Part shown: in pieces, positions 44,929 to 55,780 of the stretch
Layout: each line of letters begins with the position of its first letter
Numbering within the stretch: position 1 is the stretch's first letter
NCBI RefSeq assembly: GCF_001584335.1
Contig: NZ_LSBB01000018.1
Location: forward strand, 555,506 to 619,505
DNA length: 64,000 nt
Direction of reading: 5' to 3'
From: Bacillus atrophaeus
Lineage (GTDB): Bacteria; Bacillota; Bacilli; Bacillales; Bacillaceae
Made by a program: the position numbers and the translations under genes
The notes under the pieces: generated by a model
Told to the model about the DNA's origin: nothing
Database searches by the model: none
Seen by the model: only the letters and a program-made list of their open reading frames with translations

Positions 44929-46146
44929 ATGGCAAAGGTATTAATGATCAATTTTCCGGGTGAAGGCCATATCAATCCGTCATTGGGCATTATAAAAGAG
45001 CTGAAATCCAGAGGAGAAACGATTACCTATTACGCAGTAAAGGAATATGAAGAAAAAATCACCGGGCTTGGTGTAGAATACCGTGAATATAACGATTTTC
45101 GCGACGATACCTTTGGAAAGAATAAAACCGGAGATGAAGGGGGCGATGTCACTGAACTATTCTACCATCTTCTAAAAGAATGCCGGGATATAGCGTCTCG
45201 TATTTATGAAGAAGTAAAGCATGAATCATATGATTATGTGTTGTATGACCATCATTTCATAGTGGGAAAAATAGTGGCTAATTTGCTGAAGGTGCCAAAA
45301 TTTTCATTATGCTCAACTTTCGCAATGAACGAGGAATTTGTGAAGCAAATCGGTCAGTTTAACCACAACTCGCCAATGGAGGAATCTCCTTATTATTCAT
45401 CCTATCAAGAGATTGTCCGAACATTAAATGCCGATTTTGCAGCGGGAATCAACAAGCCGTTTGATATCTTTTTTTGCGAAGGGGACTTGACCATTGTCTT
45501 TACTTCAAAAGAATTTCAGCCAAATGCTGATGAATTTGGAGAGAACTATCTATTTGTAGGTCCATCAATTGCCGACCGTCCAGGAAACTTTGATTTCCCA
45601 TTTGAAGAGATAGAAAATAAAAATGTTCTGTTTATTTCTATGGGAACCATTTTCAACAATCAAAAAGAGTTTTTTAATCAATGTTTAGAGGCATGTAAAG
45701 GCTTTGAGGGCAAGGTAGTGTTAGCAATCGGCAAGCAGCTCAAACAAAGCGATCTGAACGAAATTCCCGAAAATTTTATTGTGAAGCCTTATGTTCCTCA
45801 GCTTGAAATATTAAAAAGGGCGAATCTGTTTATTACTCACGGGGGGATGAACAGTACAAGCGAGGGTTTGTATTACAAAACGCCGCTGATTGTGATCCCT
45901 ATGGGAGCAGACCAGTTTATGGTGGCCAGTCAAGTTGAAAAAATAGGCGCGGGAAAGGTTTTGAAAAAAGAAAACGTTTCTGTTGCAGTGTTACAAGAAA
46001 CCATTAAACAAGTTACAGCAAACACCCATTATTCAGAAAAAGCAAACGAAATCGGAGAATCGCTGATAGCAGCCGGAGGCTCTAAGCGTGCTGCAGATTG
46101 CATTCTAGAGCAAGTCAAAACAAGCACGCAAACAGCAGATATGTAA
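44929..46146 (+). CDS. yojK: macrolide-type UDP-glycosyltransferase YojK
   Basis: 405 residues, start after GGAAGGGAGCAGATGAC. GT1 family: N-terminal MINFPGEGHINPSLGIIKEL (acceptor side, catalytic His in GHINP). The C-terminal donor site has FVGPSIADRP, VLFISMGTIFNNQKEFF, and FITHGGMNSTSEGLYYKTPLIVIPMGADQF. Homologues (YojK, YjiC, YdhE) glucosylate macrolides, flavonoids and other small molecules with UDP-glucose. Natural substrate unknown. Confidence 0.92.
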   Translation: MAKVLMINFPGEGHINPSLGIIKELKSRGETITYYAVKEYEEKITGLGVEYREYNDFRDDTFGKNKTGDEGGDVTELFYHLLKECRDIASRIYEEVKHESYDYVLYDHHFIVGKIVANLLKVPKFSLCSTFAMNEEFVKQIGQFNHNSPMEESPYYSSYQEIVRTLNADFAAGINKPFDIFFCEGDLTIVFTSKEFQPNADEFGENYLFVGPSIADRPGNFDFPFEEIENKNVLFISMGTIFNNQKEFFNQCLEACKGFEGKVVLAIGKQLKQSDLNEIPENFIVKPYVPQLEILKRANLFITHGGMNSTSEGLYYKTPLIVIPMGADQFMVASQVEKIGAGKVLKKENVSVAVLQETIKQVTANTHYSEKANEIGESLIAAGGSKRAADCILEQVKTSTQTADM

Positions 46147-46152
46147 TGAACC

Positions 46153-46187
46153 AGCCTGTTTCATGAAAATGAAGCAGGCTTTTTTTA
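46153..46187 (+). terminator. terminator after yojK
   Basis: AGCCTG(T)TTCAT and ATGAA(G)CAGGCT arms with seven T. Confidence 0.85.
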
Positions 46188-46573
46188 TTGCTCCGAATGA
46201 TATATTTCGTCATAAAAACTGTTTTAAGGAGGATTTTGCAATCTGTTGGAGAATTGTATGTGAAACAGTCAGCAGAGGGGGAAAACTGTTTCTCTCATTA
46301 AAAGCATTACCTTGATTAGATAGAAAGTAACAAATTGCAGCATGAATATCCAAATGGTTCCAAAGTCTTTTGAGCATGAAGTTCCTTTTCTGTAAAATAA
46401 TCGGTGTTGTTGTGAGAGTGATACGGTCACCTGAGACTGAAACGTCGCCAATCTATTGAGAAGTTGTTGATAAAACTGAATAAGTGCCGATAAAAAAGAA
46501 GATGGCCTTTTTTAGCAGTTCTTATTTTTGAATCCAGCGTTATAACAGAAAAAGTAGGAGGTTGATCGGAAAT
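46188..46573. other. cwlS upstream region
   Basis: About 385 bp without a gene. A TTAAGGAGGATTTTGC ribosome-like string at 46224-46240 is not followed by an open frame, so it may be a relic. The sigma-D-like -10 near 46486 is the only clear signal. Confidence 0.5.
46486..46493 (+). promoter_or_regulatory. sigma-D-type -10 element before cwlS
   Basis: GCCGATAA, seven of eight positions of the sigma-D -10 GCCGATAT. TAAA lies 11 bp upstream and TTGA 15 bp upstream, so the -35 is imperfect. Autolysin genes of this group are often in the sigma-D regulon. Confidence 0.45.
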
Positions 46574-47830
46574 ATGAAAAAAACAATAGTAGCCGGAATG
46601 GCCGCTACTGCTGTCGTCGGCTCATCTATGGTCGTGGCTCCTGTGGAAGCAAAAACCATCAAGGTGAAAAGCGGTGACTCTTTATGGAAGCTTTCGCGCC
46701 AGTATAATACGAGTATTGCAGCTCTTCAATCCGAAAACCAGTTGAAAACGAGCATGCTGTATGCCGGGCAGAGCTTAAAAATACCTGAGAGCGGAAAGAA
46801 AAGCACGTCATCACCTAAAAGCACAAACAAAACATCAAGCTACACAGTTACATACGGAGATTCGTTGTGGATGATTGCCAAAAACCACAATATGAGTATC
46901 TCTGAGCTAAAAAGTTTAAACAGCCTGAGCAGTGATTTAATCCGTCCCGGACAAAAGCTGAAAATAAAGGGGACAAGCTCAAAGGAATCTTCACGCGATT
47001 CGAGTGAAAAAACAAATAACAGTTCAAATTCCTCAAGTTCCAAAAACGGAACTTATACAGTAAAGCTCGGCGATTCGTTGTGGAAGATCGCTAATCAGTT
47101 ACATATGACGATTGCCGAATTAAAAACATTAAACAGCTTAAAGTCGGATACCCTTTATCCGAAGCAAGTGTTAAAAGTTAAAGGGACAAGCTCATCAAAC
47201 AGCGGGAGCAGCGGGTCGAAAAAGCCCCCAACCTCAGGTAATGATACTGTAAAAACATCTACTTACAAGGTCAAATCAGGCGATTCTCTTTGGAAGATTG
47301 CCAATCAGCTGGGAATAACTGTTCAAAGCATCAGGGAAAAAAACAATTTGTCCTCAGATGTACTGCGAATCGGACAGGTTCTGACCGTTTCAGGGACATC
47401 AAAATCAAACGGTTCTGATAAAACTACAGATCATACAACAATAGATAAACCGGACTCAAATGTGCAAATAGGTTCAAAGATTGACAGAATGATAACTGAA
47501 GCAAAAAAATATGTCGGAGTTCCGTACCGCTGGGGCGGCAACACGCCAGCGGGTTTTGACTGCAGCGGTTATATTTATTACCTCATTAATAAAGTATCCT
47601 CTGTTTCCAGGTTAAGCACTGCGGGATATTGGAATACGATGCAGAAAGTCAGCCAGCCATCTGTCGGAGACTTTGTTTTCTTTACAACATATAAATCGGG
47701 TCCTTCTCATATGGGGGTTTACCTGGGCAGCGGTAATTTTATTCATGCAAGCTCATCAGGCGTAGAGATTTCAAATTTGAGCAACTCATATTGGAAGCCG
47801 CGCTACTTGGGAGCCAGAAGTTATTTTTAA
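46574..47830 (+). CDS. cwlS: D,L-endopeptidase CwlS (LysM and NlpC/P60)
   Basis: ATG 46574 after AGTAGGAGGTTGATCGG gives 418 residues. Secretion signal, then four LysM repeats, each with GDSLW(K/M) (about residues 28-70, 91-134, 160-203, 234-277), joined by Ser/Thr/Lys linkers. The C-terminal NlpC/P60 domain has catalytic Cys in [10 protein letters not shown] and His in [11 protein letters not shown]. It cuts the D-gamma-Glu to diaminopimelate bond in peptidoglycan and helps daughter cells separate. Confidence 0.94.
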   Translation: MKKTIVAGMAATAVVGSSMVVAPVEAKTIKVKSGDSLWKLSRQYNTSIAALQSENQLKTSMLYAGQSLKIPESGKKSTSSPKSTNKTSSYTVTYGDSLWMIAKNHNMSISELKSLNSLSSDLIRPGQKLKIKGTSSKESSRDSSEKTNNSSNSSSSKNGTYTVKLGDSLWKIANQLHMTIAELKTLNSLKSDTLYPKQVLKVKGTSSSNSGSSGSKKPPTSGNDTVKTSTYKVKSGDSLWKIANQLGITVQSIREKNNLSSDVLRIGQVLTVSGTSKSNGSDKTTDHTTIDKPDSNVQIGSKIDRMITEAKKYVGVPYRWGGNTPAGFDCSGYIYYLINKVSSVSRLSTAGYWNTMQKVSQPSVGDFVFFTTYKSGPSHMGVYLGSGNFIHASSSGVEISNLSNSYWKPRYLGARSYF

Positions 47831-47853
47831 AAAAAGCCTTCAAGGCTTTTTTT
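47829..47853 (+). terminator. terminator after cwlS
   Basis: AAAGCCTT/AAGGCTTT with T-run. Confidence 0.82.
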
Positions 47854-47911
47854 CTTGTTTATTCCGGGAATCCTTTGACCAGACTGTATGAAAAAACAAG
47901 GGGGAGACAGC

Positions 47912-48502
47912 ATGCATCGTCTTTTACTGCTTATCATGCTGGGGGCACTGGGGCTTGGCGGATGCAGACAAGGGGGAGCCTCAGATCACCCAAACCCTAA
48001 GCCTGATAGTAAAGCGATTGAAACGTCGGCATTTCTTTACGACGTACAGCTGGTCAATTCGAAAGGCAAGAAAATCGGCTTTATTGAAATAAAAGAGTCG
48101 GACGAAGAAGGTTTAGATTTTCATATTTCAGCGACCCAGCTTCCCCCGGGCGCTTCCCTTGGATTTCACATTCATGAAAAGGGAACTTGCGTGAAGCCGG
48201 ACTTTGAATCGGCGGGAGGACCGTTTAATCCGCTTAATAAAGAACACGGCTTTAACAACCCAATGGGGCATCATGCCGGTGATCTGCCCAACCTTGAAGT
48301 GGGTGCCAACGGAAAAGTGGATGTGATTATGAATGCGCCGGAAACTTCTTTAAAGGAAGGAAGTAAGCTTAATATCCTTGATAAGGACGGAAGCGCATTT
48401 GTGATTCATGAACAGGCGGATGATTATTTAACCAATCCGAGCGGAAATTCAGGGGACCGGATCGTCTGCGGAGCACTCTCCGGCAACACTAAAAAACAAT
48501 AA
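47912..48502 (+). CDS. sodC: superoxide dismutase-like lipoprotein SodC (YojM)
   Basis: ATG 47912 after AAGGGGGAGACAGC gives 196 residues, the B. subtilis length. Lipoprotein signal with lipobox LGGC at residue 18. Cu/Zn-SOD fold: GFHIHEKGTC (residues 85-93), GGPFNPLNKEHG, GHHAGDLPN (zinc His/Asp) and FVIHEQADDY. The bridging His of canonical enzymes is Pro104 here, as in B. subtilis; position 88, Tyr in B. subtilis as I recall, is His. Copper binding and activity are therefore uncertain. Confidence 0.92.
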   Translation: MHRLLLLIMLGALGLGGCRQGGASDHPNPKPDSKAIETSAFLYDVQLVNSKGKKIGFIEIKESDEEGLDFHISATQLPPGASLGFHIHEKGTCVKPDFESAGGPFNPLNKEHGFNNPMGHHAGDLPNLEVGANGKVDVIMNAPETSLKEGSKLNILDKDGSAFVIHEQADDYLTNPSGNSGDRIVCGALSGNTKKQ

Positions 48503-48509
48503 TTGGCAC

Positions 48510-48543
48510 AGCCCTTTTGTATTGAGAATACAAGGGCTTTTTT
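48510..48543 (+). terminator. terminator after sodC
   Basis: AGCCCTTTTGTATT/AATACAAGGGCT and T-run. Confidence 0.88.
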
Positions 48544-48587
48544 AGTATACTCGTTAATGGAATATGAATTGGAAAGGAAACCTATCT

Positions 48588-49478
48588 ATGACATCACAAT
48601 TGCAGCATCTATCATTTCCGGAAGACATTCAAAACAAGCTTTCATCATATAAAAAACAGACGATTCCGCAAGAATTTCAGACACTTATCGGGTCATCAGG
48701 CTATGCAGCAGAGGATGAAGCGATTTTGTTTGATGCGATAATCTCTTTAGCTCTGGGAAAAAACATCTTATTAAAAGGCCCTACCGGTTCAGGTAAAACA
48801 AAGCTTGCTGAAACGCTGTCCAGCTATTTTAACAAACCGATGCACAGTGTAAACTGCTCGGTTGATCTTGACGCTGAAGCTCTTGTCGGCTACAAAACCA
48901 TCGAAAACGAATCAGGACAGGCAACGATTGAGTTTGTTTCAGGACCTGTGACAACCGCGATGAACGAAGGGCATTTTCTCTATATAGATGAGATTAATAT
49001 GGCAAAGCCGGAAACGCTTCCGATTTTAAACGGCGTGTTGGATTACAGAAAAATGATGACCAATCCGTTCACGGGAGAAGTGGTTCGGGCAAAAGAAGGT
49101 TTCGGCGTAATTGCCGCAATCAATGAAGGCTATGTCGGTACAGTGCCCCTGAACGAAGCATTGAAAAACCGTTTTGTCATCATCGACGTTCCTTATATTA
49201 AAGGTGATTTGCTGAAGCAAGTGCTGACATCGCAGTCAGCTTTAAAAGATGAACTACTGATCAACAGGTTTATTACGCTTTCTTCTGATTTAATCGTTCA
49301 AGCCCATAACGGCCAGGTATCCGAGGAAGCGGCATCTATCAGAGCTTTGATTGATACATGTGACTTAGCGGCTTATATTCCGCCTCTTCGGGCTATCGAA
49401 AGAGGAATTGTGGAAAAGCTTGACGATGACCGTGAAAAAGCAGCGGTTCGGAATATCGCAGAAACTCTGTTTGAATGA
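48588..49478 (+). CDS. yojN: MoxR-type AAA ATPase YojN
   Basis: ATG 48588, with AAAGGAAACC before it, gives 296 residues; an ATG eight codons upstream lacks a clear ribosome site but gives the ~304-residue form. Walker A is [12 protein letters not shown], Walker [16 protein letters not shown], sensor region [23 protein letters not shown]. CbbQ/NirQ subfamily: these ATPases act with VWA-domain partners to insert metals or activate enzymes. The partner is YojO, 10 bp downstream. Confidence 0.9.
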   Translation: MTSQLQHLSFPEDIQNKLSSYKKQTIPQEFQTLIGSSGYAAEDEAILFDAIISLALGKNILLKGPTGSGKTKLAETLSSYFNKPMHSVNCSVDLDAEALVGYKTIENESGQATIEFVSGPVTTAMNEGHFLYIDEINMAKPETLPILNGVLDYRKMMTNPFTGEVVRAKEGFGVIAAINEGYVGTVPLNEALKNRFVIIDVPYIKGDLLKQVLTSQSALKDELLINRFITLSSDLIVQAHNGQVSEEAASIRALIDTCDLAAYIPPLRAIERGIVEKLDDDREKAAVRNIAETLFE

Positions 49479-49488
49479 GGGTAAAGAG

Positions 49489-51405
49489 ATGAAGTTTATT
49501 AAGTTTAATGACAGCACAATAGATTCGTTCTTGTTTATGATGCTGACCGACCTGGCCAAAACACTTACCAAAAGCGAAGAAGTCGAAGTCGAATACGGAG
49601 TCCAGTCTTATTACAATCCATTCGAAAAGAAAATCTATATGAGCCATTTTTGGAAAGACAGAGCAGCTGAGGATATGGAAGCGGGGCTGAAAAGCGACGT
49701 CTACCTGCGCTCAATCGGAACGAATTACAGTTCGTACCATGAGTTTGCGAGCCTTTTGGAGTTTGCGCATCATCATATTTCTCATAAGAGCTTTGCAAAA
49801 CAGCTGTTTATGCTGCTTGAGGATATGAGAATTGAAGAGCTCATTAAACATGAGCGTCCCGGAACTAAGCGGATCTTTTCGAAAAGAAGAAACATGTACA
49901 GAAAATACTTCACGACACAGCTGACATTAAATTTAGAACGAAGCATTTTTACCGATGCATTATTTTGCGCCTTATATGTCAAGCTGACAGCAGAGTCACC
50001 GCTGGAAGGCATTCCTGCCATGCGTGAAGATATTGATCTGATGATGCCTTTTATAGAAAGCCGGCTGATCCGTGTATACGAAGCAGAATCCACAAGCCAG
50101 GTATTAAACGTTGTCAAAGAAATTATGGACGGATTAGAAGAAGTGCTGGATAAGGACATGCTGAACACCTATTTCTTTCTTCCTGAGCTTGATTATGAGC
50201 AAGCCGCGGAGCAGCCGTTATTTGAAGATATAAAAACAGCGCCGAAATTGAGCGATGATCTCAAGCTTCCGAAAAAGTCGGATGGCGATGAGGACATTCA
50301 TGAAGAGGAAATGCCGACGTGGCATCGTGAAACGGAGGCTCCCTCTAAAAGTTTTCTGCAATTTGATATTGAACACGGGGCGAAATCAGACTTGGGGAAA
50401 GACGCCGCCAGAGAAGGGGATGACGGGGATCAGGCCCTTGGTTCTGTTCAAGGTTCAGCCCAAGAGACAAAAAGAAAAGACTACTCCAAGCTGGAGGCGC
50501 TGGAATCAAGAAAAGACGAACCGAACGGAGGCAGCCTGACGGACGGAAAAGAAAACAGATTCGCCTTTCCGATTTATAAAGAGCCGAAGCCTGTTTCCCG
50601 GGAAGAGGAGCTTGATTATAAGCAGCAAACGAAGTCGATTGAATCGTATCAAAAGCGGCTGAAGCAAATGATTCAAAAAACGCTTGAGCATAAAAAGACG
50701 CTTCCCCGGACAGATTTACATGCGGGCCGTCTGAATAATAAGCTGCTTCGATATTTTACAGAGCGCAATCCACGTCTTTTCTATAAAAAGCAGGAGCCGT
50801 CTTCCGAAATTGATGCCGTATTTACATTGCTTGTCGATTGTTCTGCAAGTATGTTTGATAAAATGGAGGAAACGAAACGGGGAATCGTGTTGTTTCATGA
50901 AGCATTGAAATCTGTGTCCGTTCCGCATCAGATTGTCGGTTTTTGGGAGGACACGAACGATGCGACCGAAACCAGCCAGCCGAACTATTTTAATACGGTA
51001 ATTCCTTTTCAGGATTCCCTGCAAAAAGGAGCGGGACCTGCCATTATGCAGCTCGAACCGGAGGAAGACAACAGGGACGGCTACGCCATCAGGCAAATGA
51101 CCAAACAGGTTTTACAGCGCCGCGAAGCGCAAAAATTTTTACTTGTCTTTTCTGACGGAGAACCGGCTGCGTTCGGTTATGAACAAAACGGAATTGTGGA
51201 TACGAGTGAAGCTGTCATTGAAGCAAGAAAAAGAGGGATAGAAGTGATTAATGTGTTTCTGTCCAACACTGAAATTGAAGAGTCCCAAATGAAAACCATT
51301 CAGGATATGTACGGAAAATACAGTATTTTCGTTCCGGATGTAGACCAGCTTCCGGATGTGCTCTATCCGCTCTTGAAAAAATTGCTCCATAAAAGCATAG
51401 GATAG
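49489..51405 (+). CDS. yojO: VWA-domain protein YojO (CbbO/NorD-like)
   Basis: ATG 49489, after GAGGGTAAAGAG, gives 638 residues. The N-terminal ~300 residues are helical (EFASLLEFAHHHISHKSFAK; RIYEAESTSQVLNVVKEIM). An acidic linker follows, then a C-terminal VWA domain with the MIDAS motif in FTLLVDCSASMFDKMEETKRG (DxSxS) and FLLVFSDGEPAAFGYE. It pairs with YojN. The target of this chaperone pair is unknown. Confidence 0.9.
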   Translation: MKFIKFNDSTIDSFLFMMLTDLAKTLTKSEEVEVEYGVQSYYNPFEKKIYMSHFWKDRAAEDMEAGLKSDVYLRSIGTNYSSYHEFASLLEFAHHHISHKSFAKQLFMLLEDMRIEELIKHERPGTKRIFSKRRNMYRKYFTTQLTLNLERSIFTDALFCALYVKLTAESPLEGIPAMREDIDLMMPFIESRLIRVYEAESTSQVLNVVKEIMDGLEEVLDKDMLNTYFFLPELDYEQAAEQPLFEDIKTAPKLSDDLKLPKKSDGDEDIHEEEMPTWHRETEAPSKSFLQFDIEHGAKSDLGKDAAREGDDGDQALGSVQGSAQETKRKDYSKLEALESRKDEPNGGSLTDGKENRFAFPIYKEPKPVSREEELDYKQQTKSIESYQKRLKQMIQKTLEHKKTLPRTDLHAGRLNNKLLRYFTERNPRLFYKKQEPSSEIDAVFTLLVDCSASMFDKMEETKRGIVLFHEALKSVSVPHQIVGFWEDTNDATETSQPNYFNTVIPFQDSLQKGAGPAIMQLEPEEDNRDGYAIRQMTKQVLQRREAQKFLLVFSDGEPAAFGYEQNGIVDTSEAVIEARKRGIEVINVFLSNTEIEESQMKTIQDMYGKYSIFVPDVDQLPDVLYPLLKKLLHKSIG

Positions 51406-51632
51406 CCGTTATTCTATGCTTTTTTGCTTTTATTTTATGAATGATTTAAATTTTTTGTTTTTACGATGATTTTTTTACTGTTTTGTGAACAATCAAGGTA
51501 GAATCAAATTGCAAAGAGTGGTAAAATATCGTTGGAAGCGTTTTTATTACATAAATTTGGGCACAGCGTTCGAAAGTTATTTCAAGATAGTGAATCAATC
51601 ACTTGATTATCTAGGTTGGGGGTAATGTTCAA
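51406..51632. other. odhA upstream region
   Basis: AT-rich, holds the odhA leader. TTTTGTGAACAATCAAGGTAG around 51481-51500 is promoter-like, but I cannot fix -35 and -10 boxes with proper spacing. Confidence 0.4.
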
Positions 51633-54467
51633 ATGTTTCAAAATAGTATGAAACAAAGAATGAATTGGGAAGAATTTTACGGTCCGAACCTCGGCTACGC
51701 GCTGGAGCTTTACGATCAATATGTTAAAGATCCGAAGAGTATCGACCCGGATCTTAAGGACATGTTTGATGAACTGGGAGCTCCGCCGAGCCAAATAAAA
51801 GAGGCATCGGGAACTAAAGAACCGGGACGCATCACAGCCGATCTGATACAAAAGATCGCATCAGCAGTTAAACTTGCAGAAGATATACGAACCTATGGCC
51901 ATTTAAACGCTTCCGTTAATCCGCTCAGAAAGGACCGGGAGAAACGAGAGTTGTTTCCGTTATCTGAATACGGGCTGACAGAACAGGAAATAAAAGAAAT
52001 ACCGGCGTCCGTGATTTGCAAAGACGCTCCTAAAAACATTACGAACGGCATAGAAGCCATCGAACATTTAAGAAACACCTATAAAAAAACAATCTCATTT
52101 GAATTTGACCATGTGCATCATTTCGAAGAGCGGGAATGGCTCATGAATATGGTTGAGTCAGGCGAATTGTTTCAAAAGAATTCACCGGAAAAGCTGGCAG
52201 CCGTTTTAGAAAGGCTTACGGAAGTGGAAGGCTTTGAGCAGTTTTTACACCGCACCTTCGTCGGCCAAAAGCGTTTTTCGATCGAAGGACTGGATGCTCT
52301 CGTGCCGGTGCTTGATGATATTATTGCGAAGTCCGTCAAAGCGGGCACAACAAGCGTTAATATCGGAATGGCGCACAGGGGCCGCCTGAATGTGCTGGCA
52401 CATGTGCTCGGCAAACCGTATGAAATCATTTTCTCGGAATTCCAGCATGCGCCAAACAAAGAACTAGTTCCGTCTGAGGGATCTGTCGGAATCAGCTACG
52501 GATGGACAGGGGACGTCAAATACCATCTGGGCGCGAAAAGGCATCTTCAAGACGCTGAAACAAAGTCTGCACGGATCACGCTGGCGAACAATCCGAGCCA
52601 CTTGGAATTCATTGATCCGATAGTGGAAGGGAGCACGCGAGCCGCTCAAGAAACGAGAACACAAAGCGGGTATCCTGAGCAGGATGAAACGAAATCACTT
52701 GCCATTCTTATCCATGGTGACGCAGCGTTCCCTGGAGAAGGAATTGTGGCAGAAACGTTGAATTTGAGTTCGCTTAACGGCTATCAAGTCGGCGGAGCGA
52801 TTCATATCATTGCCAATAATATGATCGGATTTACGACAGAAAGCGATGAATCAAGATCAACGAAGTATGCCAGTGACTTGGCAAAAGGATATGAAATCCC
52901 GATTGTTCACGTGAACGCAGACGATCCTGAAGCTTGTCTTTCAGCAGTGAAGTTTGCAGTTGAATACCGCAAAAAATTCAATAAAGATTTCTTGATTGAT
53001 CTAATCGGGTACAGACGTTACGGCCACAACGAAATGGATGAGCCGTCAACGACTCAGCCGATGTTATATGACGCCGTCAGAAAGCACCCTACCGTGAAAC
53101 AGATCTTCGCAGAAAAGCTGATAAAAGAAGGGCAGATCAGCGAAGAAACGGTTCAAAACATTGAGCAATCTGTGGCGAAAAGAATAGAGGACGCCTATCA
53201 AAAGGTTCCTGCAAAAAAAGAAGATGTTGTCCGTGAAATTGAACTTCCGGAACCTGTTTCAAACGGCTTCCCGGATGTTGACACATCCATTCATTTTGAT
53301 GTGCTGCGCAAGCTGAACGGAGAGCTGGTCAATTGGCCGGAATCATTTAACGTATTCGGCAAATTGAAACGCATTCTTGAAAGACGGGCCAAAGCATTTG
53401 ATGATGATCGCAAAGTTGAATGGTCATTGGCGGAATCACTCGCATTTGCGTCGATTTTAAAAGACGGAACACCGATCCGCTTGACGGGGCAGGATTCTGA
53501 ACGCGGAACGTTCGCACAAAGAAACCTTGTGCTTCATGACAGTGAGACAGGCAAAGAGTTTGTGCCGCTGCATCATTTATCCGATTGCGAAGCATCCTTC
53601 GCCGTACACAACAGTCCGCTTTCAGAAGGGTCCGTTATCGGTTTTGAATATGGGTATAACGTGTATTCACCAGAAACTTTAGTGATTTGGGAAGCCCAAT
53701 ACGGCGATTTCGCCAACGCGGCTCAAGTGTATTTTGACCAGTTCATTTCTGCGGGACGGGCGAAATGGGGCCAGAAATCCGGCTTAGTTATGCTTCTTCC
53801 GCATGGTTATGAAGGACAAGGGCCTGAACACTCAAGCGGTAGAATTGAGCGTTTCCTTCAGCTTGCGGCTGAAAATAACTGGACGGTTGCCAACTTGACA
53901 AGCGCTGCCCAATACTTCCATATTTTAAGAAGACAGGCGAAAATGCTTCTCCGCGAGGAAATTCGTCCATTGGTGATCATGACGCCAAAAAGTCTTCTTC
54001 GTAATCCGAATACAGTGTCAGAAGTACAGGAACTAAGCGAAAGCCAATTCCAGCCAGTCTATGAACAGTCAGGACTCTCTCATGCTTATGAAAAAGTAAC
54101 GCGTCTCGTTTTATCGAGCGGTAAAGTGTCCATTGACATCAGTGATCATTTTAATAAGTTGGAAGACGGGAAAGATTGGCTTCACATTGCGAGAGTCGAA
54201 GAGCTGTATCCATTCCCTGCGAAAGAAATAAAAGAGCTCTTCGCTAAATTGCCGAATCTTGAAGAAATTGTCTGGGTTCAGGAAGAGCCGCAAAACATGG
54301 GAGCATGGAGTTACATCAGTCCTTATTTATCAGAAGTTGCACCAGAGGGAGTAAGTGTTCAATATATTGGTCGGAGAAGACGGTCAAGTCCGGCAGAGGG
54401 CGATCCGACAGTTCATAAAAAAGAACAAGAACGCATTGTATCTGATAGCTTGACTCGCAAAAACTAA
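51633..54467 (+). CDS. odhA: 2-oxoglutarate dehydrogenase E1
   Basis: 944 residues, start after TTGGGGGTAATGTTCAA. Thiamine-diphosphate enzyme: the N-terminal E2-binding part is [17 protein letters not shown]. It is followed by [39 protein letters not shown] (ThDP/magnesium), [18 protein letters not shown], and the pyrimidine-binding half with [16 protein letters not shown] and [21 protein letters not shown]. Catalyses decarboxylation of 2-oxoglutarate in the TCA cycle. It is followed by odhB after 15 bp. Confidence 0.98.
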   Translation: MFQNSMKQRMNWEEFYGPNLGYALELYDQYVKDPKSIDPDLKDMFDELGAPPSQIKEASGTKEPGRITADLIQKIASAVKLAEDIRTYGHLNASVNPLRKDREKRELFPLSEYGLTEQEIKEIPASVICKDAPKNITNGIEAIEHLRNTYKKTISFEFDHVHHFEEREWLMNMVESGELFQKNSPEKLAAVLERLTEVEGFEQFLHRTFVGQKRFSIEGLDALVPVLDDIIAKSVKAGTTSVNIGMAHRGRLNVLAHVLGKPYEIIFSEFQHAPNKELVPSEGSVGISYGWTGDVKYHLGAKRHLQDAETKSARITLANNPSHLEFIDPIVEGSTRAAQETRTQSGYPEQDETKSLAILIHGDAAFPGEGIVAETLNLSSLNGYQVGGAIHIIANNMIGFTTESDESRSTKYASDLAKGYEIPIVHVNADDPEACLSAVKFAVEYRKKFNKDFLIDLIGYRRYGHNEMDEPSTTQPMLYDAVRKHPTVKQIFAEKLIKEGQISEETVQNIEQSVAKRIEDAYQKVPAKKEDVVREIELPEPVSNGFPDVDTSIHFDVLRKLNGELVNWPESFNVFGKLKRILERRAKAFDDDRKVEWSLAESLAFASILKDGTPIRLTGQDSERGTFAQRNLVLHDSETGKEFVPLHHLSDCEASFAVHNSPLSEGSVIGFEYGYNVYSPETLVIWEAQYGDFANAAQVYFDQFISAGRAKWGQKSGLVMLLPHGYEGQGPEHSSGRIERFLQLAAENNWTVANLTSAAQYFHILRRQAKMLLREEIRPLVIMTPKSLLRNPNTVSEVQELSESQFQPVYEQSGLSHAYEKVTRLVLSSGKVSIDISDHFNKLEDGKDWLHIARVEELYPFPAKEIKELFAKLPNLEEIVWVQEEPQNMGAWSYISPYLSEVAPEGVSVQYIGRRRRSSPAEGDPTVHKKEQERIVSDSLTRKN

Positions 54468-54482
54468 GGGGGAAATTGAAAA

Positions 54483-55736
54483 ATGGCGGAAATTAAGGTA
54501 CCTGAATTAGCAGAATCAATCTCAGAAGGAACAATAGCCCAATGGTTAAAGCAGCCCGGGGATTATGTAGAACAGGGTGAATATCTGCTTGAACTGGAAA
54601 CGGATAAAGTGAATGTGGAACTGACAGCTGAAGAATCGGGTGTACTTCAAGAGGTATTGAAAGATTCGGGTGATACCGTCCAAGTCGGAGAAATTATCGG
54701 CACGATTACAGAAGGTGCGGGAGAAAGTTCTGCCCCCGCGTCTGAAGACAAAGCTCCAAAAAGTGAAAATACAAAAGAAGAGAAGCAAGCTGAACCGGCT
54801 GCACAGCAAGTCAGCCAGGAAGCGCAAGAAGAATCAAAGTCGAGAACAGTGGCATCTCCATCAGCACGCAAGCTAGCCAGAGAAAAAGGAATTGACTTGT
54901 CACAAATTCCAACAGGGGATCCTCTCGGCAGAGTTCGCAAACAAGATGTAGAAGCTTATGAAAAACCATCAGCAAAACCTGCGCCTCAGCCAAAACAGCA
55001 GCCGCAGGCACAAAAATCACAGCAAGACTTTGAAAAGCCGGTTGAAGTGCAAAAAATGTCACGCCGCAGACAGACCATCGCCAAACGTCTGGTAGAGGTG
55101 CAGCAGACATCTGCTATGCTGACAACATTTAATGAAGTAGACATGACAGCGGTTATGAATGTAAGAAAACGCCGCAAAGATCAATTTTTGGAGCAAAATG
55201 AAGTAAAGCTTGGCTTTATGTCATTCTTTACAAAAGCCGTTGTGGCGGCCCTGAAGAAGTTCCCGCTATTGAATGCTGAAATTCAAGGTGACGAACTGAT
55301 CATTAAGAAATTCTATGATGTGGGTATTGCAGTAGCGGCGAACGAAGGTCTTGTTGTACCTGTTGTCCGTGATGCTGACCGTCTTTCATTCGCCGGAATT
55401 GAGAGAGAAATCGGTGAACTTGCGAAAAAAGCGAGAAGCAACAAATTAACGCTTGGTGAGCTGCAAGGCGGTTCTTTCACGATTACAAACGGAGGAACAT
55501 TCGGTTCATTGCTATCTACGCCAATCTTAAACAGCCCTCAAGTTGGAATTTTAGGAATGCATAAAATCCAGCTGCGTCCTGTTGCGATTGACGAAGAACG
55601 CTTTGAAAACCGTCCGATGATGTATATTGCATTATCTTATGACCACCGGATTGTAGACGGAAAAGAAGCGGTCGGATTCTTAGTGACTGTGAAAAACTTG
55701 CTCGAAGATCCTGAACAGCTTTTATTAGAGGGATAA
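54483..55736 (+). CDS. odhB: dihydrolipoamide succinyltransferase E2
   Basis: 417 residues, the B. subtilis length. Lipoyl domain 1-77 with the lipoylated Lys in [10 protein letters not shown] (near residue 42), an Ala/Gln/Lys linker, the peripheral-subunit-binding domain [19 protein letters not shown] and [12 protein letters not shown]. The catalytic domain ends in [15 protein letters not shown] with the catalytic His and Asp. Transfers succinyl to CoA and forms the core of the complex with OdhA. Confidence 0.98.
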   Translation: MAEIKVPELAESISEGTIAQWLKQPGDYVEQGEYLLELETDKVNVELTAEESGVLQEVLKDSGDTVQVGEIIGTITEGAGESSAPASEDKAPKSENTKEEKQAEPAAQQVSQEAQEESKSRTVASPSARKLAREKGIDLSQIPTGDPLGRVRKQDVEAYEKPSAKPAPQPKQQPQAQKSQQDFEKPVEVQKMSRRRQTIAKRLVEVQQTSAMLTTFNEVDMTAVMNVRKRRKDQFLEQNEVKLGFMSFFTKAVVAALKKFPLLNAEIQGDELIIKKFYDVGIAVAANEGLVVPVVRDADRLSFAGIEREIGELAKKARSNKLTLGELQGGSFTITNGGTFGSLLSTPILNSPQVGILGMHKIQLRPVAIDEERFENRPMMYIALSYDHRIVDGKEAVGFLVTVKNLLEDPEQLLLEG

Positions 55737-55742
55737 GAATGT

Positions 55743-55780
55743 AAAACACCGCTTTGTGAAATTCAAAGCGGTGTTTTTTT
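55743..55780. terminator. bidirectional terminator odhB/yocS
   Basis: AACACCGCTTTG/CAAAGCGGTGTT with A- and T-runs; overlaps the yocS stop. Confidence 0.9.
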
